A stretch of DNA of 64,000 nt from Blattabacterium cuenoti (GTDB lineage Bacteria > Bacteroidota > Bacteroidia > Flavobacteriales > Blattabacteriaceae), in assembly GCF_014252115.1 (NCBI RefSeq), contig NZ_CP059211.1:517182-581181 (forward strand), written 5' to 3'. This document shows positions 27,184-36,414 of this stretch, piece after piece. The notes under the pieces are model-generated. The model searched no databases. It was given only the letters and a program-made list of their open reading frames with translations, and was not told the origin of the DNA. Made by a program: the position numbers and the translations under genes. How positions within the stretch are numbered: the first letter of the stretch is position 1; the number at the start of each line of letters is the position of its first letter.

Positions 27184-28482
27184 ATGAATATAATTCAATA
27201 TATATATCAAATATATTCTAATTCTTCTGGTATAGAAATAAATAGTAAAAAAGTTAAAGAAGGATCTATTTTTATAGCTTTGAAAGGAAAAAACTTTGAT
27301 GGAAATCAATTTGCATATGAAGCTATTTCAAATGGAGCGTTATTATCTATAGTCGATAACAAAAAATATGTTTCCTGCAAAAAAATTATTTATGTGAAAA
27401 ATACATTATATTTTTTACATAGATTAGCAGTCTATCATAGATATAGATTATCTAACATTCCTATTATTGCTATAACTGGAAGCAATGGAAAAACTACAAC
27501 TAAAGAGCTTACTAGAGCGGTTCTTTCTAAGAAATACAAAAAAGTTCATTATACGAAAAATAATTTCAATAATTATATAGGAGTTCCATTAACTATACTT
27601 TCTATGTCTGTGGATACACAAATTTCTGTAATAGAAATTGGAGCAAGTCATGAAAAAGAGATAGAAGAAATGTGTTACATTATTAATCCAGATTATGGAT
27701 ATATCACTAATTTTGGAAAAGCGCATTTAGAAGGGTTTAAAAATGTAAAAGGAATTATACGTAGTAAATTAGAGTTGTATGATTTTTTAAAAAAAAAAAA
27801 CAAGTTAGTATTTATTAATGGAGATGATCCAATACAATTATCTAATAGTTTAGGAATGAATAGATACATTTTTTCTAAAAAAAAAAAAGGATCTGATATA
27901 AATATTGAATATTTATGGAAAAAAAATAGTTTAAAGTCATCTTTATCTATTCAAAATAAGGAAATTGTTTCTCCTTTAATAGGAAGTTATAATTTATCTA
28001 ATATAGCTTCTGCTATAACTATTGGAAGATATTTCAACATTTCTATAAAAAAAATGAAAAAAGCAATAGAAGAATATATTCCTAATAATTACCGTTCTCA
28101 AATTTTGATAAGAAAAAATATAAAAATTATTATAGATTGTTATAATGCAAATCCGACTAGTATGATAAAAGCTCTTACTTTTTTTAATGAAATACAAGGT
28201 ACTAAAATAGTGATATTAGGAGATATGTTAGAATTAGGTTTATTTTCTAATAATGAACATGAAAAAATCATTTCTTTTATAGAAAAAAGCAATATCAGTA
28301 TTGCTTTTTTAATTGGGGATATTTTCTTTAAAACTAAAAAAACTTCCTGCAAAATCAGAAAATTTATAAATAAAAAGAATTTTGTTGAATGTATGAATAG
28401 ATATTCTATTCAAAAAACAGATTATATTCTTATTAAGGGGTCTAGAAAAATTGCGTTAGAAAGTCTTATTTATTTAATTTAA
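27184..28482 (+). CDS. murF: UDP-N-acetylmuramoyl-tripeptide--D-Ala-D-Ala ligase
   Basis: Adds D-Ala-D-Ala to the peptidoglycan precursor in the cytoplasm. The ATP-binding ITGSNGKTTTKE motif lies at about residues 99-110, the middle domain has ENGASHEKEIEEM-like sequence (IEIGASHEKEIEEM) and the C-terminal domain begins with IIDCYNANPTSM. At 432 residues it is standard. Its retention implies at least a thin murein layer. Confidence 0.96.
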   Translation: MNIIQYIYQIYSNSSGIEINSKKVKEGSIFIALKGKNFDGNQFAYEAISNGALLSIVDNKKYVSCKKIIYVKNTLYFLHRLAVYHRYRLSNIPIIAITGSNGKTTTKELTRAVLSKKYKKVHYTKNNFNNYIGVPLTILSMSVDTQISVIEIGASHEKEIEEMCYIINPDYGYITNFGKAHLEGFKNVKGIIRSKLELYDFLKKKNKLVFINGDDPIQLSNSLGMNRYIFSKKKKGSDINIEYLWKKNSLKSSLSIQNKEIVSPLIGSYNLSNIASAITIGRYFNISIKKMKKAIEEYIPNNYRSQILIRKNIKIIIDCYNANPTSMIKALTFFNEIQGTKIVILGDMLELGLFSNNEHEKIISFIEKSNISIAFLIGDIFFKTKKTSCKIRKFINKKNFVECMNRYSIQKTDYILIKGSRKIALESLIYLI

Positions 28483-28553
28483 CTTTTTCTTTGTATATTG
28501 ATTTTGTAAAGATTAAATTTGTACGCAATGATTTCATAAAATTTTTCTTTATA

Positions 28554-29558
28554 ATGAAAGAAATTACCACAAAAACCTATATAAAGTGGTTCGAAGATAT
28601 GTTTTTTTGGAGAAAATTTGAAGACAAATGTCGTACCTTATATTTAAAACGAAAAATTAGAGGATTCTTACATTTGTATAATGGACAAGAAGCGATTCCT
28701 GCTGGATTAACTCATGCAATGGATTTATCTAAAGATAAAATTATAACCGCTTACAGATGTCATATTTTACCTATTTCTATGGGAGTAGACCCAAAAAAAG
28801 TAATGGCGGAACTGTTAGGTAAAAAAACGGGAACATCTCATGGATTAGGAGGTTCTATGCATATTTTTAGTAAAAAACATCGTTTTTATGGTGGACATGG
28901 AATTGTAGGAGGACAAATTCCATTAGGAGCTGGAATTGCTTTTGCCGATAAATATTTTAACAGAAAAGCAGTAACCATAACTATTATGGGAGATGGAGCT
29001 ATAAGGCAAGGTTCTTTACATGAAACATTTAACATGGCTATGTTATGGAAACTTCCTGTTGTATTTATATGTGAAAATAATAGATATGCTATGGGAACTT
29101 CCGTAAAAAGAAGCAGTAATATAGAAGAAATTTATGAAATTGGAAAATCATATGGAATGCCTTCTTATCACGTGGATGGAATGAATCCAAAAAAAGTAGC
29201 AAAATCAGCTTTTATTGCTATAGAAAGAGCTAGAAGAGGAGAAGGCGCTACTTTTTTAGAAATTAAAACATATAGATATAGAGGACATTCTATGTCTGAT
29301 TCTGAATTATATCGTAGCAAAGAAGAGATACATTTTTACAAAAAAAAAGATCCTATTTTAAAATTAAAAAATACGATTGTACAAAATAAATGGGAAACCA
29401 TAGAAAATTTACATTTAATAGAAAATGAAGTAAAGAAAAAGGTAGAGTCTTGTGTTGAATTTGCTGAAAATTCAGATTTTCCTTCTTTAGAAGAAATGTA
29501 TAATGTTGTTTATCATGAAAAAAATTATCCTTTTTTAGATAAGGTATCTTCTTCATAA
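28554..29558 (+). CDS. pdhA: Pyruvate dehydrogenase E1 component, alpha subunit
   Basis: Thiamine-diphosphate subunit that decarboxylates pyruvate and reductively acetylates E2. The TPP motif runs from MGDGAIRQGSLHE (about 149) to ENNRYAMGTS. GHSMSD near residue 245 is the conserved loop region. I chose ATG 28554, since the 21 residues before it read like non-coding sequence and the family starts near MKEITTKTYIKW. This gives 334 residues. pdhC follows after 44 bp; the E1 beta gene is not in this window, as is usual in Flavobacteria. Confidence 0.95.
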   Translation: MKEITTKTYIKWFEDMFFWRKFEDKCRTLYLKRKIRGFLHLYNGQEAIPAGLTHAMDLSKDKIITAYRCHILPISMGVDPKKVMAELLGKKTGTSHGLGGSMHIFSKKHRFYGGHGIVGGQIPLGAGIAFADKYFNRKAVTITIMGDGAIRQGSLHETFNMAMLWKLPVVFICENNRYAMGTSVKRSSNIEEIYEIGKSYGMPSYHVDGMNPKKVAKSAFIAIERARRGEGATFLEIKTYRYRGHSMSDSELYRSKEEIHFYKKKDPILKLKNTIVQNKWETIENLHLIENEVKKKVESCVEFAENSDFPSLEEMYNVVYHEKNYPFLDKVSSS

Positions 29559-29602
29559 ACATATGAAAAAAAATACCCTTAGATTAAAGAAAAAATAAAA
29601 TC

Positions 29603-30757
29603 ATGGCAGAAATAATATCCATGCCCCAATTAAGTGACACAATGGAAGAGGGGACTGTAATTAAATGGAATAAAAAAGTAGGAGATAAAGTTTCAGAGGG
29701 TGATATTTTAGCTGAAATAGAAACTGATAAAGCTACTCAAGATTTTGAAATAGATGTTAGTGGTATTTTACTTTTTATTGGAGTGAAGGAAGGAGAAACA
29801 ACGCATGTAAATGACGTATTAGCGATTATAGGAGATGAAGGGGAAGATATAAGTCACATCATTTCCAAATTAGAATCTAAAAATAAAAAAATAAAAAAAG
29901 AGAAAGAAAATAAAGAAAATAAAAAAATATTTATATCTCCTGTAGCAAAAAAAATGGCTAAAAAAATAGGAATTTCTATAGATGAAATAAAAGAAAAAGG
30001 AAGTGGAGAACATGGGAGAATTGTTAAAAAAGATATAGAATTTTACAAAGAAACCAACTTAAGAAAAGAAAAAAATAAAAGTATCGTAGGTCATTCTTCC
30101 ATAAGAAAAAGAATTGCAAAACATTTGACTTATTCCAAATTTTCAGCCCCACATTATTATTTATTTAGTGAAATAAATGCGGATAAATTAATTGAGTTTA
30201 GAAAAAATTTAAATAATAAACTTTCTTTAGAAGAAAAAGTGTCATTTAATGATGTTATTATAAAAGCAGTAGCTCAATCTTTAAAAAGACACCCTGATAT
30301 GAATGTATCATGGAATGATGAACAAGTCATTATACATCCTAATATTCATATTGGAATCGCTGTAGCTATAAAAGATGGATTAATAGTTCCTGTTATTAAA
30401 AATGCAGATCAAAAATCATTACTGCAAATTTCAAAAGAAATAAAAGATAAAGTATTACGTTCAAAATTAAAAAAAATACAACCAGAAGAAATAGAAAATA
30501 GTACTTTTACAGTTTCAAATTTAGGAATGTATGGAATAGAATCTTTTACTTCCATAATTAATACACCTAATACATCTATATTATCTATAGGAGCTATTAT
30601 GATGCGTCCAATTGTAAATAACTATAAAATTGAGATAGGAAACATAATGAAAATCACATTATCTTGTGATCATAGAATTATAGATGGATCTAAAGGAAGT
30701 GAATATATCCGTTCTCTTAGAAATTATTTAGAAGATCCAATTACTATATTATTTTAA
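29603..30757 (+). CDS. pdhC: Pyruvate dehydrogenase E2, dihydrolipoamide acetyltransferase
   Basis: Core of the pyruvate dehydrogenase complex, making acetyl-CoA. One lipoyl domain (about 1-75) carries the lipoylated Lys in ETDKATQDF. A charged Lys/Glu linker follows, then the E1/E3-binding domain (ISPVAKKMAKKIGI, about 111-145) and the catalytic domain with SCDHRIIDGSKGSEY near the C-terminus. At 384 residues it is compact; free-living relatives often have two lipoyl domains. It overlaps the convergent terC-like gene by 4 bp. Confidence 0.96.
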   Translation: MAEIISMPQLSDTMEEGTVIKWNKKVGDKVSEGDILAEIETDKATQDFEIDVSGILLFIGVKEGETTHVNDVLAIIGDEGEDISHIISKLESKNKKIKKEKENKENKKIFISPVAKKMAKKIGISIDEIKEKGSGEHGRIVKKDIEFYKETNLRKEKNKSIVGHSSIRKRIAKHLTYSKFSAPHYYLFSEINADKLIEFRKNLNNKLSLEEKVSFNDVIIKAVAQSLKRHPDMNVSWNDEQVIIHPNIHIGIAVAIKDGLIVPVIKNADQKSLLQISKEIKDKVLRSKLKKIQPEEIENSTFTVSNLGMYGIESFTSIINTPNTSILSIGAIMMRPIVNNYKIEIGNIMKITLSCDHRIIDGSKGSEYIRSLRNYLEDPITILF

Positions 30758-31470
30758 TTTTTATTTATTATTTTTTTTATCCATGATAAAAAAATGGGAA
30801 ATATAAATATTGAAAAAGTTAGTAAAGAGAATATTTTTTCTGAGAAAAAAAGTAAAAATAAATCAGGAACATGTTGTTTTAAGGAAAAAAGAAGCTTTAT
30901 TCCAAATAAAATGATTACAAGAAAGGCAGAATCTTTCAAAGATGTGAATTTTTCTATTAGTTTAACAAAAAATTGAGTAATCAGTCTCATTGAAAAAATC
31001 CCTATACAAACGCCTAATAAAATTAATATAAAGTTTTCTGATAAGGCAACAGAAGCTAAAATATTATCAATAGAAAAAGCTAAATCCATTGTTTCTATAA
31101 AAAAAACGACTTTCCAAAAAGAATATTGTAGTTTTTTATTTTTTGAATTAAGAGAATTCTTTTTATTGTTTATAAAAAAATGATTCAAACCTATAAAAAT
31201 CAAGTATATTCCTCCTAATGGTTTTAACCACCATATATTAATTAATTTGTATGCAAATAATAAACACAATCCTCTGAAAAAATAAGCACCAATAATTCCA
31301 TATTTTATCGCTTTTTTCTGATCTTTTTTTTTAAGGTTTAAAACCATAGAAGCTAACATTGCTGCATTATCTATAGATAAAATACTCTCTATTAAAAACA
31401 AATTTACTATAATAGAAATAGATGATAGGGGATTATGAATGATTTCTGTAATACATTTTTCAATGTTCAT
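30754..31470 (-). CDS. TerC-family integral membrane protein
   Basis: Multi-pass inner-membrane protein of the TerC/Alx/YkoY group, several members of which export Mn2+. The two family motifs with acidic residues in membranes are visible: ESILSIDNAAML (about 28-39) and ETMDLAFSIDNILASVAL (about 127-144). About seven hydrophobic segments fit in 238 residues. It lies 1 bp downstream of the ABC exporter gene on the same strand and overlaps pdhC by 4 bp. The transported ion is inferred from relatives. Confidence 0.88.
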   Translation of the reverse strand: MNIEKCITEIIHNPLSSISIIVNLFLIESILSIDNAAMLASMVLNLKKKDQKKAIKYGIIGAYFFRGLCLLFAYKLINIWWLKPLGGIYLIFIGLNHFFINNKKNSLNSKNKKLQYSFWKVVFFIETMDLAFSIDNILASVALSENFILILLGVCIGIFSMRLITQFFVKLIEKFTSLKDSAFLVIILFGIKLLFSLKQHVPDLFLLFFSEKIFSLLTFSIFIFPIFLSWIKKIINKN

Positions 31471-31471
31471 T

Positions 31472-33307
31472 TTAAAAATTTTGTAAAGACAATAATTTGC
31501 TATAAGCTCCTTTTTTTGAAATTAGAGTACTGTGTTTTCCTTGTTCTATAATTCTTCCTTTTTCTAATACAATAATATGATCTGCATGTTGTATAATATT
31601 GGAAGATAATTTGTGTACTATTATAAGAGATGTTCTATTTTTCATCATTTCATTTAAGGTTTTTTGAACTGTAAGTTCAGATTCTGTATCTAAGGAAGAA
31701 GTAGCTTCATCTAAAATCATGATTGGAGGATCTTTAAAAACAGCTCTTGCTATGCTTATTCTTTGTTTTTGACCTAAAGATAATTTATTTCCGTTATATC
31801 CTATAATTGTGTCATATCCTTTTGGTAATTTTTTTATAAAACAATGTGCATTAGCAATTTTAGCTGCTTTTATAACAGAATTTATAGATATTTTTTTTTC
31901 TTCTCCTAACACTATGTTATTTAAAATAGAATCATTAAAAAGAATTGGTTCTTGAGTTACAATTCCTAACAACTTTCGATAATCTCTAATTTTTAAATAT
32001 TTAATATTAATTCCATCTACAGTAATCTTTCCAGATGTTACATTATAAAAATTAGCCAATAAATTGGCAACGGTAGATTTTCCGCTTCCAGATCGACCTA
32101 CTAAAACTACAGTCTTTCCTTTTTTTAAAGAAAAACTTAAATTTTTAATTAATATAACTTTATTATAAGTAAATGATACATTACGAAATAAAATTTCGTT
32201 TTCAAAACGAAAAGTAGGTTTTTTATATCTGATTTTATCATTTGATGCATATTCAGTATTCAATATTTCTATAATACGTTCTGCAGCTGCTCTTCCTTTT
32301 TGAATATTGGATATAGAATTGACTAAACTTTTTGCAGGATTAATAATTTGAAAAAACAGTCCTATAAAAGGAAAAAGTATTTCTGGAGCCATACCTTTTT
32401 TTTCTAAAAAAAGTTTTCCTCCATACCAAATAATTAAGACCATTGTAATTGAACCTAAAAATTCACTCATAGGGGATGCCAATTCTTTTTTTCTATTTAA
32501 ACGAGCAGAAAGTATTTTCTGATATTCAGATACTTGTTCAAAACGTTTTTGCATTTTGTTTTCAGCATTGAAAATACTTATAATCTTAGTTGAATTTAAA
32601 GTTTCTTCTATAACAGAGAATAATTTTCCTAATTGATTTTGAGCTCCTCTTGCATCTTTTCTCAAACTATATCCTATAATAGATAAAAAAATTCCCATTA
32701 AAGGAAGTAAAAAAAAAGCAAAAAATGTTAATTGATAACTCATAAAAAATAAAGTCAACAAGTGAAAAAAAATCATAATAGGAGAACTAATCAAATTAGC
32801 CAAAGAGCTAACAATAGAAATTTCTATTTCATTAACATCATTGGATAATCTGGACATTAAATCTCCATTTCTTTGATTTGAAAAAAAAATTAAGGGTGAA
32901 GAAAGTATTTTCCTATGAAAGTCATTACGAATATTTCGAACTATAGAAGTTTTTATTCCTATTAAAAAATATTCTGCTAGATATCGAAAAATATTACGAA
33001 TTAAAAAAAGAACAATAATAAAAATGCAAAATATAGTTAGAGTATTTATTTTTCCATAATTATATAATAATATTTTTATATAATCATGAAAAAAATAAAT
33101 AATAAAATCAAAAGATATATTAAAAGAATTAAAAAATGTTGTTTTATTTTTATCTTCAGAAGACTCAAGTAAGATACTCAATACAGGTGAAATAGATATT
33201 ATGGATATAACTGAAAATAAAGAATATAAGAAATTACATGATATATTGATAATATAATGATATTTATAGGGCTTTGAATAAGCTAAAATTTTTTCAAGTG
33301 CATTCAT
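31472..33307 (-). CDS. MsbA-like ABC exporter (fused permease and ATPase)
   Basis: Half-transporter: an N-terminal six-helix membrane domain (about 1-330) and a nucleotide-binding domain (about 365-611). The Walker A motif is GRSGSGKST and Walker B is IMILDEATSSLD. The ABC signature reads LSLGQ instead of LSGGQ. Likely substrate is a lipid or lipopolysaccharide precursor, as for MsbA, but this is inference. At 611 residues it has normal length. The terC-like gene follows after 1 bp; secDF is divergent upstream. Confidence 0.9.
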   Translation of the reverse strand: MNALEKILAYSKPYKYHYIINISCNFLYSLFSVISIISISPVLSILLESSEDKNKTTFFNSFNISFDFIIYFFHDYIKILLYNYGKINTLTIFCIFIIVLFLIRNIFRYLAEYFLIGIKTSIVRNIRNDFHRKILSSPLIFFSNQRNGDLMSRLSNDVNEIEISIVSSLANLISSPIMIFFHLLTLFFMSYQLTFFAFFLLPLMGIFLSIIGYSLRKDARGAQNQLGKLFSVIEETLNSTKIISIFNAENKMQKRFEQVSEYQKILSARLNRKKELASPMSEFLGSITMVLIIWYGGKLFLEKKGMAPEILFPFIGLFFQIINPAKSLVNSISNIQKGRAAAERIIEILNTEYASNDKIRYKKPTFRFENEILFRNVSFTYNKVILIKNLSFSLKKGKTVVLVGRSGSGKSTVANLLANFYNVTSGKITVDGINIKYLKIRDYRKLLGIVTQEPILFNDSILNNIVLGEEKKISINSVIKAAKIANAHCFIKKLPKGYDTIIGYNGNKLSLGQKQRISIARAVFKDPPIMILDEATSSLDTESELTVQKTLNEMMKNRTSLIIVHKLSSNIIQHADHIIVLEKGRIIEQGKHSTLISKKGAYSKLLSLQNF

Positions 33308-33424
33308 TTAGTTTTCTTAAATACATCAATACACTACCAAGTAATACAATAAAGATAGATATAAAAATTTTTTAATCTGTTAATAAAATAATAATTTCAC
33401 ATATATTTTTCATGTAAAAATAAT

Positions 33425-36166
33425 ATGCGTGTGAGAAATTTTTTTACAATTTTCGTAACTATAGTATTAACTATAATCTGTTTATATTATATATCACCTA
33501 GTATAATACATTCTGAGAATTATAAATTGAAAAAAAATTTAAATCTAGGTTTAGATTTAAAAGGAGGAATTAGTATGATTTTAGATATTTCTGAGAAAGA
33601 TTTGTTAAAAAAACTTGCTGAAAATTCACAAAATTTTTTTTTCTTGAAAGCCTTAATAAATGCAGATAATAAAAAAAGAGAAAATCAAAATATAGATTAT
33701 TTATCGTCTTTCATCAATTCTTTTAATCGAGAGAGTAAGAGTGTCCGTTTATCTTCTCCTAATTTATTTGGAAATAAATCTAATATTGAGGAAATTGATG
33801 TTAATAGTTCTGATTCAGAAGTAGAAAAATTTTTAAAAAAAAAAATAGAATTATCTATAATTTCTATTCAAAATATTTTGAGGTCTAGGATAGATAGATT
33901 TGGAATTGTACAGCCTAATATTCAAAGAATCAAAAATTCTAATCGAATTTTAATAGAATTATCTGGAATAGAAAATATAGAAAGAATAAAAAATATTTTA
34001 GAAAAAAAAGCGGAATTACATTTTTTTGAAACTTATAATTTACAAGAACTGATTTCATTTTTCAATGCAATAAATAAATTTTACTATAAAAAACATTTTG
34101 GAAAAAAAAAGTCTCTTATAAATATTTTGAACATTCCGCTCATTAAATCTTCAAATATCGTTGGATTAGTTCATGTAAAATATCAAAAAATTATTTCCGA
34201 TTTTTTAAATTCAGAAGAAGTTAAAAATGCTTTACCTTATCATCTACATGATGTAAAATTTTTGTGGGGGCACAAAAATTTTAATAATTATTTACAATTA
34301 TTTTCTGTAAAAAAAATAAATAATAATAATGAAGATCATTCTTTGAATGGAAATATAGTCACTCATGCTTATAAATCTTTTGGGCCTTTGAATGAAATAT
34401 ATATAAATATAAAAATGAATCAAGAAGGTACTGAAAAATGGAAAATATTCACAGAAAAAAATATAGGAAAAAGTATCGCAATAGTACTTGATAATCTTGT
34501 TTATGCAGCTCCTGTAGTAAAATCAGTCATTACCAACGGTATATCTCAAATGTATGGAAATTTTTCAGTACAAGAATCTAATGATTTAATAAATGTATTA
34601 AACACAGGAGAATTACCTACTTCTGTAAAAGTTATACAAACCGATATAATAGGGCCTTCTTTGGGAAAAGAGTCTATTCGAAAAGGGTTTATATCTTTTT
34701 TGATTGCTTTATCTTTTATATTTATTTGGATGTTTTTTTATTACTCAATTCCGGGTTTATATGCTAACATTATTTTATTTTTTAATATAATATTTATTTT
34801 TGGTATTCTTATTTCTATAAATGCGGTTTTAACCTTTCCTGGTATTGCGGGTATTATCCTAACATTAGCAATGTCTATGGATGCCAATATTATAATTTAT
34901 GAAAAAATTAAAGAAAATATAAAAAATAAAATTTATATATTAACATCTATTCATAACAGTTACACATTTCAGGGAGCATTATCATCTATTATAGATGGAC
35001 AAATCACTACTTTATTATGTGGAATCATTTTATTTTATTTTGGAGTTGGTCCAATACGAGGTTTTGCTACTACCTTAATTATTGGAATTATAATATCTAT
35101 GTTTACTTCTATTTTTTTAGGAAGATTATTGTTAGAATGGCACTTAAAAAAGTATAAAAATATTTTTTTTAGAAAAAAAATATTAGTTTCTGTTTTAAAT
35201 AAAATGCAAAATATGCAATATGATTTTTTATCCAAAAGAAAATGGATTTATATAATTTCTTGTATTCTTATAATTGTTAGTATACTTTCTTTTTTTTTTA
35301 AAGGATTTAACCTAGGATTAGATTTTGTTGGAGGTCGTTCTTACGTAATTCTTTTTGATCGTAAAATAGAACCTGAAAAAATTTCAAAAATTTTATCAAA
35401 AACATTTATAGAAAATGGAAAATCTTATTTTCCTAAAGTACAAACATTTGGGAATGAAAATCAACTTAAGATAGTTACAAATTATAGAATTTGGGAAGAA
35501 AACGATCAGACAGACGAAATTATTTTAAAAAAAATGTTTACAGCTTTAAAGGTTTTTTTTCCTATAAATTTTGATGAATTTAAAAATATAAAAACAAATA
35601 AATCATTAGGTATTTTATCTATTGAAAAAATAGGACCTATAGTAGCTGTAGATATGGCTCGTAAAGCTTTCATTTCTATTATAATTTCTTTGATGGCTAT
35701 TTTTACCTATATTTTTATGAGATTTAAGAAATGGCAGTTTGGATTGGGTGCAATTATTTCTTTAATCCATGATTCAATTATTGTGCTTGGAGTATTTTCT
35801 TTTTTTCATAAAAAATTTTCTATTCTGGAAATAGATCAAACTTTTATAGCTGCTTTATTAATAATAATAGGTTATTCTATTAATGATACTGTAATTGTTT
35901 ATGATAGAATTCGACAATTTTCAAAAAAAACATCATTTATAATGAAAAAAACTATAAATAAAGGAATCTATAGTTCTCTTACTAGAACTATGAATACTTC
36001 TTTTATTACTTTATTAGTAATCTTGATTATTTTTATTTTCGGAGGAAAAATCCTCCATAGTTTTATGTTAGCTTTATTTATTGGAATAAGTGTTGGAACT
36101 TATTCTTCTATATTTATAGCTCCATCCATAGTATACGATTTTTTGCAAAAAAATGTAAAAAAATGA
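33425..36166 (+). CDS. secDF: Fused protein translocase subunit SecDF
   Basis: Membrane partner of SecYEG that uses the proton gradient to pull proteins into the periplasm. A single polypeptide of 913 residues carries SecD (about 1-590) then SecF (about 600-910), the usual Bacteroidetes form. SecD motifs include LNLGLDLKGGISM near residue 40 and the MSMDANIIIYEKIKEN transmembrane stretch; SecF shows GLDFVGGRSY and GYSINDTVIVYDRIR. Each half has six membrane helices. It is a little shorter than in free-living relatives. Its stop overlaps the tatA start (ATGA). Confidence 0.97.
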   Translation: MRVRNFFTIFVTIVLTIICLYYISPSIIHSENYKLKKNLNLGLDLKGGISMILDISEKDLLKKLAENSQNFFFLKALINADNKKRENQNIDYLSSFINSFNRESKSVRLSSPNLFGNKSNIEEIDVNSSDSEVEKFLKKKIELSIISIQNILRSRIDRFGIVQPNIQRIKNSNRILIELSGIENIERIKNILEKKAELHFFETYNLQELISFFNAINKFYYKKHFGKKKSLINILNIPLIKSSNIVGLVHVKYQKIISDFLNSEEVKNALPYHLHDVKFLWGHKNFNNYLQLFSVKKINNNNEDHSLNGNIVTHAYKSFGPLNEIYINIKMNQEGTEKWKIFTEKNIGKSIAIVLDNLVYAAPVVKSVITNGISQMYGNFSVQESNDLINVLNTGELPTSVKVIQTDIIGPSLGKESIRKGFISFLIALSFIFIWMFFYYSIPGLYANIILFFNIIFIFGILISINAVLTFPGIAGIILTLAMSMDANIIIYEKIKENIKNKIYILTSIHNSYTFQGALSSIIDGQITTLLCGIILFYFGVGPIRGFATTLIIGIIISMFTSIFLGRLLLEWHLKKYKNIFFRKKILVSVLNKMQNMQYDFLSKRKWIYIISCILIIVSILSFFFKGFNLGLDFVGGRSYVILFDRKIEPEKISKILSKTFIENGKSYFPKVQTFGNENQLKIVTNYRIWEENDQTDEIILKKMFTALKVFFPINFDEFKNIKTNKSLGILSIEKIGPIVAVDMARKAFISIIISLMAIFTYIFMRFKKWQFGLGAIISLIHDSIIVLGVFSFFHKKFSILEIDQTFIAALLIIIGYSINDTVIVYDRIRQFSKKTSFIMKKTINKGIYSSLTRTMNTSFITLLVILIIFIFGGKILHSFMLALFIGISVGTYSSIFIAPSIVYDFLQKNVKK

Positions 36167-36414
36167 AAAATTTTTTATTTATTAGTATAGAAGAAAGTTT
36201 CTTTATAATTTTCATAGCTATACTTGTTTTTGGTCCTAAAAAAATACCAGATATAGCTCGTGGATTAGGAGAAGGAATACGATTCTTAAAAAATGCAAAA
36301 ACAAAAATTAAAAAAGAAATTATCCGAAATAATATTGAAAAAAAAAAAGGAATCTATAATTTCGAAGAAAAAAAAATAAAAATACCTCCTTATTCAGTGA
36401 AACGAAACAATTAA
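36163..36414 (+). CDS. tatA: Sec-independent protein translocase TatA/TatB-like
   Basis: Small pore-forming subunit of the twin-arginine translocase. It has a short N-terminal hydrophobic helix (about 8-22), then the family hinge FGPKKIPDIARGLGEGIR, an amphipathic helix and a charged tail. At 83 residues it fits TatA. TatC is not in this window. Translationally coupled to secDF through ATGA; its 3' end overlaps the PpiD-like gene by 4 bp. Confidence 0.92.
   Translation: MKNFLFISIEESFFIIFIAILVFGPKKIPDIARGLGEGIRFLKNAKTKIKKEIIRNNIEKKKGIYNFEEKKIKIPPYSVKRNN

Noticed and set aside
28491..28553. N-terminal extension of pdhA from TTG 28491
   Set aside because: The 21 residues are unlike the family, and ATG 28554 matches the usual start.
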